Assembly: GCA_009783295.1 (NCBI GenBank)
Contig: WRHK01000033.1
Location: 1 to 42,157, forward strand
DNA: 42,157 nucleotides
Reading direction: 5' to 3'
From: Promicromonosporaceae bacterium
GTDB lineage: Bacteria; Actinomycetota; Actinomycetes; Actinomycetales; Cellulomonadaceae
A program made the translations under genes and the position numbers. Each line of letters starts with the position of its first letter. Within the stretch, counting starts at the first letter, position 1. Shown here in pieces: positions 39,875-42,157 of this stretch. Below the pieces are notes generated by a model that saw only the letters and a list, made by a program, of their open reading frames with translations, did not search any database and had not been told where the DNA came from.

Positions 39875-40825
39875 ATGACCGTGGAAACGCCCGATCGCGC
39901 CGCGCACCTCGCGGCGGAGCCGTTGCGCCCTGCGGGGCCGCGACGCGGCTTCGCCAGCGGGACGCTGGACTCGATCAAGGACCTGCTCGCGCACCGCGAG
40001 CTGCTCGGCATGCTCGTGCGCCGCGAGCTCAAGGCGCGGTACAAGGACAGCACGCTCGGCTTCATCTGGAGCCTCGGGCGGCCGCTGGCCATGCTCGCCA
40101 TCTACTACCTGGTGCTTGGCCAGTTCATGGGTGCGGCGCGGGGAACGCAGCAGTTCGCCGTCTTCATCTACGCCGGCCTGACGGCCTGGGGTTTCTACTC
40201 CGAGGCGATCATGGCGGGCACGGGCTCGATCATCGCCAACAGCGGCCTGGTCAAGAAGGTGTACCTGCCGCGCGAGATCTTCCCGCTCGCGTCGATCGGC
40301 TCCGCGCTGTTCAACTTCGCGGTGCAGCTCGTGATCCTGCTGCTCGCGACCGTGCTGGTGGGTCAGTTCCCCACGGGCTCGCGGTGGCTGTACTTCCTGC
40401 TCGCGGTGATCGTGCTGGTCGTCTACTCGACCGCGTTCGCGCTGGTCCTGGGCGCGGTGAACGTCTACCTGCGCGACGTCCAGTACCTGGTCGAGATCGC
40501 GATCATGATCCTCATGTGGGTCTCCCCCGTCGTGTACCGGTGGGACTTCGTCCAGGACACGCTGAACCGGGTCTGGCACAACAACGGGCTGGTGCACGCG
40601 GCGATGGAGGTCTACCTCGCCAACCCGGCCACGCTGGCCGTGCTCGGCTTCCAGAAGACCTTCTGGGTGGCCGGTGACACCGCGTACGGGGACATCCCGG
40701 CCGCCCCCGCCGTGCCGCACCTCATGGAGCGCATGGGCATCGCGATCGTGGTGGGCCTGCTGCTGCTTTGGGTGGCCCAGCGCGTGTTCGCCCGCCTGCA
40801 GGCCAACTTCGCCCAGGAGCTGTGA
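39875..40825 (+). CDS. wzm: ABC-2 type polysaccharide exporter permease (Wzm/TagG-like)
   Basis: The 316-residue permease pairs with the ATPase encoded next. Landmarks of the ABC-2 polysaccharide family are LLGMLVRRELKARYKDSTLG (about 41-60), FIWSLGRPLAMLAIYYLVLG as first helix, ANSGLVKKVYLPREIFPLAS in the gate region, LRDVQYLVEIAIMILMWVSP, and about six helices. Wzm/Wzt systems move a complete lipid-linked polysaccharide to the outer face before it is attached to the wall or membrane. ATG 39875 has GGAGG 11 bases upstream; GTG 39833 would add 14 residues. Its stop overlaps the wzt start by one base (TGATG). The gene diverges from the YfhO-fusion operon across a 176-base gap with a promoter-like site for each direction. 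Confidence 0.93.
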   Translation: MTVETPDRAAHLAAEPLRPAGPRRGFASGTLDSIKDLLAHRELLGMLVRRELKARYKDSTLGFIWSLGRPLAMLAIYYLVLGQFMGAARGTQQFAVFIYAGLTAWGFYSEAIMAGTGSIIANSGLVKKVYLPREIFPLASIGSALFNFAVQLVILLLATVLVGQFPTGSRWLYFLLAVIVLVVYSTAFALVLGAVNVYLRDVQYLVEIAIMILMWVSPVVYRWDFVQDTLNRVWHNNGLVHAAMEVYLANPATLAVLGFQKTFWVAGDTAYGDIPAAPAVPHLMERMGIAIVVGLLLLWVAQRVFARLQANFAQEL

Positions 40826-42024
40826 TGACCACCGTCGTCGAGATCGAGAACCTCTCCAAGCACTTCACCATCCGCAAGGAGAAGTCGCTGAAGGAGCGGG
40901 TGGTCAACTTCGGCCGCTCCCAGAAGCACAAGGAAGACTTCTGGGCGCTGCGCGACGTCAGCCTCAGCATCAACTCCGGTGAGACCGTGGGCCTCATCGG
41001 CCCCAACGGCTCCGGCAAGTCGACGCTGCTGAAGATGATCGGCGGCATCCTCCAGCCCGACAAAGGCTCCGTGAGCATCCGCGGACGCCTGGCGGCGCTG
41101 CTGGAGCTCGGCGCCGGCTTCCACCCGGACCTCACGGGCCGCGAGAACGTCTACCTCAACGCCTCGATCCTAGGTCTGTCCCGCGAGCAGACCGACAAGT
41201 ACTTCGACGCAATCGTCGACTTCTCCGGCATCGAGAAGTTCATCGACACCCAGGTGAAGTTCTACTCGTCCGGCATGTACGTACGCCTGGCCTTCGCCGT
41301 CGCGGTCCACGTGGACCCCGACATCCTGCTCGTGGACGAGGTCCTGGCGGTGGGCGACGAACCCTTCCAGCGCAAGTGCCTGGAGCGCATCCGCCAGTTC
41401 CAGTCCGAGGGCCGCACCATCGTGCTGGTCACGCACGGGCTCGACCAGGTCGACGAGTTCTGCGACCGCGCCGTCGTGCTCGAGTCCGGGCACGTGGTCA
41501 CCGACGGCAGCCCCCGCGAGGCGCTGCGCAGCCTGCGAGCCGACTTCGAGGAGGCCCGGCAGGAGGAGCGCGAGCGCGAGCTCGCCGAGGCCGCCGACGC
41601 CCGCCCTGAGCTCGCCGCACGGTTCACCGGCATCGCCCTGCAGTCCGACTCCGGGCAGACCGGGCGCCCGACGCTCGCCACCGGCGAGGGGCTCATGGTG
41701 GCCATGGAGATCGACTCGCCGGCCCCCGTGGCCGACCCGGTCATCGAGGTCGGGGTGGCGACGCCGCTGGGCCAGCCCGTCTACGCGACGAGCACACGCC
41801 TGCTGGGCATCTCGCTGCACGACCTCAAGCCGACGTCGCGGTTCCAGATCCACCTCACCAACATGCGCCTCGGCGAGGGCGACTACTCGGTTCGCGTGGG
41901 CCTCACGCTGCCCGACGGCACCGAGGTGCACCGGGTGCCGGAGGCCGGGCAGTTCGCCGTCGCGGGCAGCGGCCTGTCGCACGGCATCGCGGTCGCCGAT
42001 GCCGACTTCCTCGCGCTGGACTGA
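40825..42024 (+). CDS. wzt: Polysaccharide ABC exporter ATPase with substrate-binding C-terminal domain (Wzt)
   Basis: The 399-residue ATPase has Walker A GPNGSGKST at 59-67, the signature YSSGMYVRLAFA from 147, Walker B ILLVDE at 167-172 and a switch His in VTHGLDQ. The signature is the YSSGM form typical of Wzt/TagH. After a charged linker rich in Glu and Arg (about 248-275), residues from about 285 form a Wzt C-terminal beta-domain that in characterised systems reads the end of the exported glycan, so export here may depend on a specific chain terminus. ATG at 40825 has AGGAG five bases upstream and overlaps the wzm stop. It closes the locus and is followed by a strong hairpin. Confidence 0.94.
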   Translation: MTTVVEIENLSKHFTIRKEKSLKERVVNFGRSQKHKEDFWALRDVSLSINSGETVGLIGPNGSGKSTLLKMIGGILQPDKGSVSIRGRLAALLELGAGFHPDLTGRENVYLNASILGLSREQTDKYFDAIVDFSGIEKFIDTQVKFYSSGMYVRLAFAVAVHVDPDILLVDEVLAVGDEPFQRKCLERIRQFQSEGRTIVLVTHGLDQVDEFCDRAVVLESGHVVTDGSPREALRSLRADFEEARQEERERELAEAADARPELAARFTGIALQSDSGQTGRPTLATGEGLMVAMEIDSPAPVADPVIEVGVATPLGQPVYATSTRLLGISLHDLKPTSRFQIHLTNMRLGEGDYSVRVGLTLPDGTEVHRVPEAGQFAVAGSGLSHGIAVADADFLALD

Positions 42025-42034
42025 CGCGTCTTTT

Positions 42035-42080
42035 CGCGACGAAGGGTCCGAGGCGTTCTCGCCTCGGACCCTTCGTCGCG
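42035..42080. terminator. Perfect 21-bp hairpin, probable bidirectional terminator
   Basis: The arms 42035-42055 and 42060-42080 are perfectly complementary over 21 bases with a TTCT loop. It lies 10 bases after the wzt stop and 12 bases before the stop of a convergent minus-strand gene. Neither side has a T-run, but such hairpins end transcription in actinobacteria. Confidence 0.85.
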
Positions 42081-42092
42081 TGCCGCCCGCCG

Positions 42093-42157
42093 TCACGGCA
42101 GGGACGGGGCGGCCTCCCGCCTGTACCAGCGCCGCTCCGCCACGGCCGTCTCCCCCG
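42093..42157 (-). CDS. 3' end of an unidentified minus-strand gene, cut by the window edge
   Basis: A minus-strand frame enters from the right edge and ends GETAVAERRWYRREAAPSLP before TGA (42095-42093). The residues look like a natural protein tail, and the position right after a bidirectional hairpin supports a convergent gene. Too little is visible to name it. Confidence 0.45.
   Translation of the reverse strand, partial: GETAVAERRWYRREAAPSLP

Overview
The window is very GC-rich, with GTG starts common and codons ending in G or C. It carries a WhiB regulator, a TIGR03089-type protein and excalibur, PGRP-amidase and repeat-rich secreted proteins. These point to an actinobacterium, most likely a Micrococcales relative of Cellulomonas, Oerskovia or Promicromonospora (inference). 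Nearly all of it is one large cell-surface polysaccharide locus. No tRNA, rRNA, CRISPR array or intact insertion sequence was seen.

Layout. Bases 1-5870: a cut-off DUF2142 membrane protein, a WhiB2-like regulator, a TIGR03089 protein and two more DUF2142 proteins in a coupled pair. Bases 5969-10447: a WbbL-like rhamnosyltransferase and rmlA, rmlD, rmlC for dTDP-L-rhamnose; rmlB is not here. Bases 7894-19742: five secreted wall-type proteins interleaved with sugar genes. Four of them carry exactly five copies of a 45-residue Asp-rich repeat (GDWDGDGKDTLAVRRG type) joined to different partners: excalibur, a GH25-like domain, a PGRP amidase, or a duplicated beta-domain. The fifth combines a hemagglutinin-like domain with five Ig-like repeats. 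A broken HNH endonuclease gene lies at 10452-10740.

Bases 19916-26438 (minus strand): a lipid-linked-sugar synthase (GT2), a GT4 enzyme and a membrane flippase-like protein in one coupled operon, preceded by a DUF2142 protein and an unknown large membrane protein in another. Bases 26515-34267 (plus strand): a tightly overlapping run of GT4, GT2, DPM-like GT2, DUF2304, Wzx-like flippase, GT2 and DUF2142, then an anchored Pro/Ser-rich protein. Bases 34307-39698 (minus): a YfhO-family membrane protein and a GT2-GT4 fusion. Bases 39875-42024 (plus): the Wzm/Wzt ABC exporter. A perfect 21-bp hairpin closes the region, and the 3' end of a further minus-strand gene follows.

How it may work (inference). 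RmlA/C/D supply dTDP-rhamnose. The cytoplasmic GT2 and GT4 enzymes and the fusion protein build a rhamnose-rich chain on a lipid carrier, and Wzm/Wzt exports it. A second branch makes polyprenyl-phosphate sugars (DPM-like GT2s), flips them (Wzx-like or LPG-synthase-TM-like proteins) and adds them outside the membrane through GT-C-like proteins (DUF2142, YfhO). The order DPM-like GT2, DUF2304, flippase, GT2, GT-C-like closely resembles the side-chain module of streptococcal rhamnose polysaccharides (gacI-gacL). The secreted five-repeat proteins are candidates for binding or remodelling the resulting wall.
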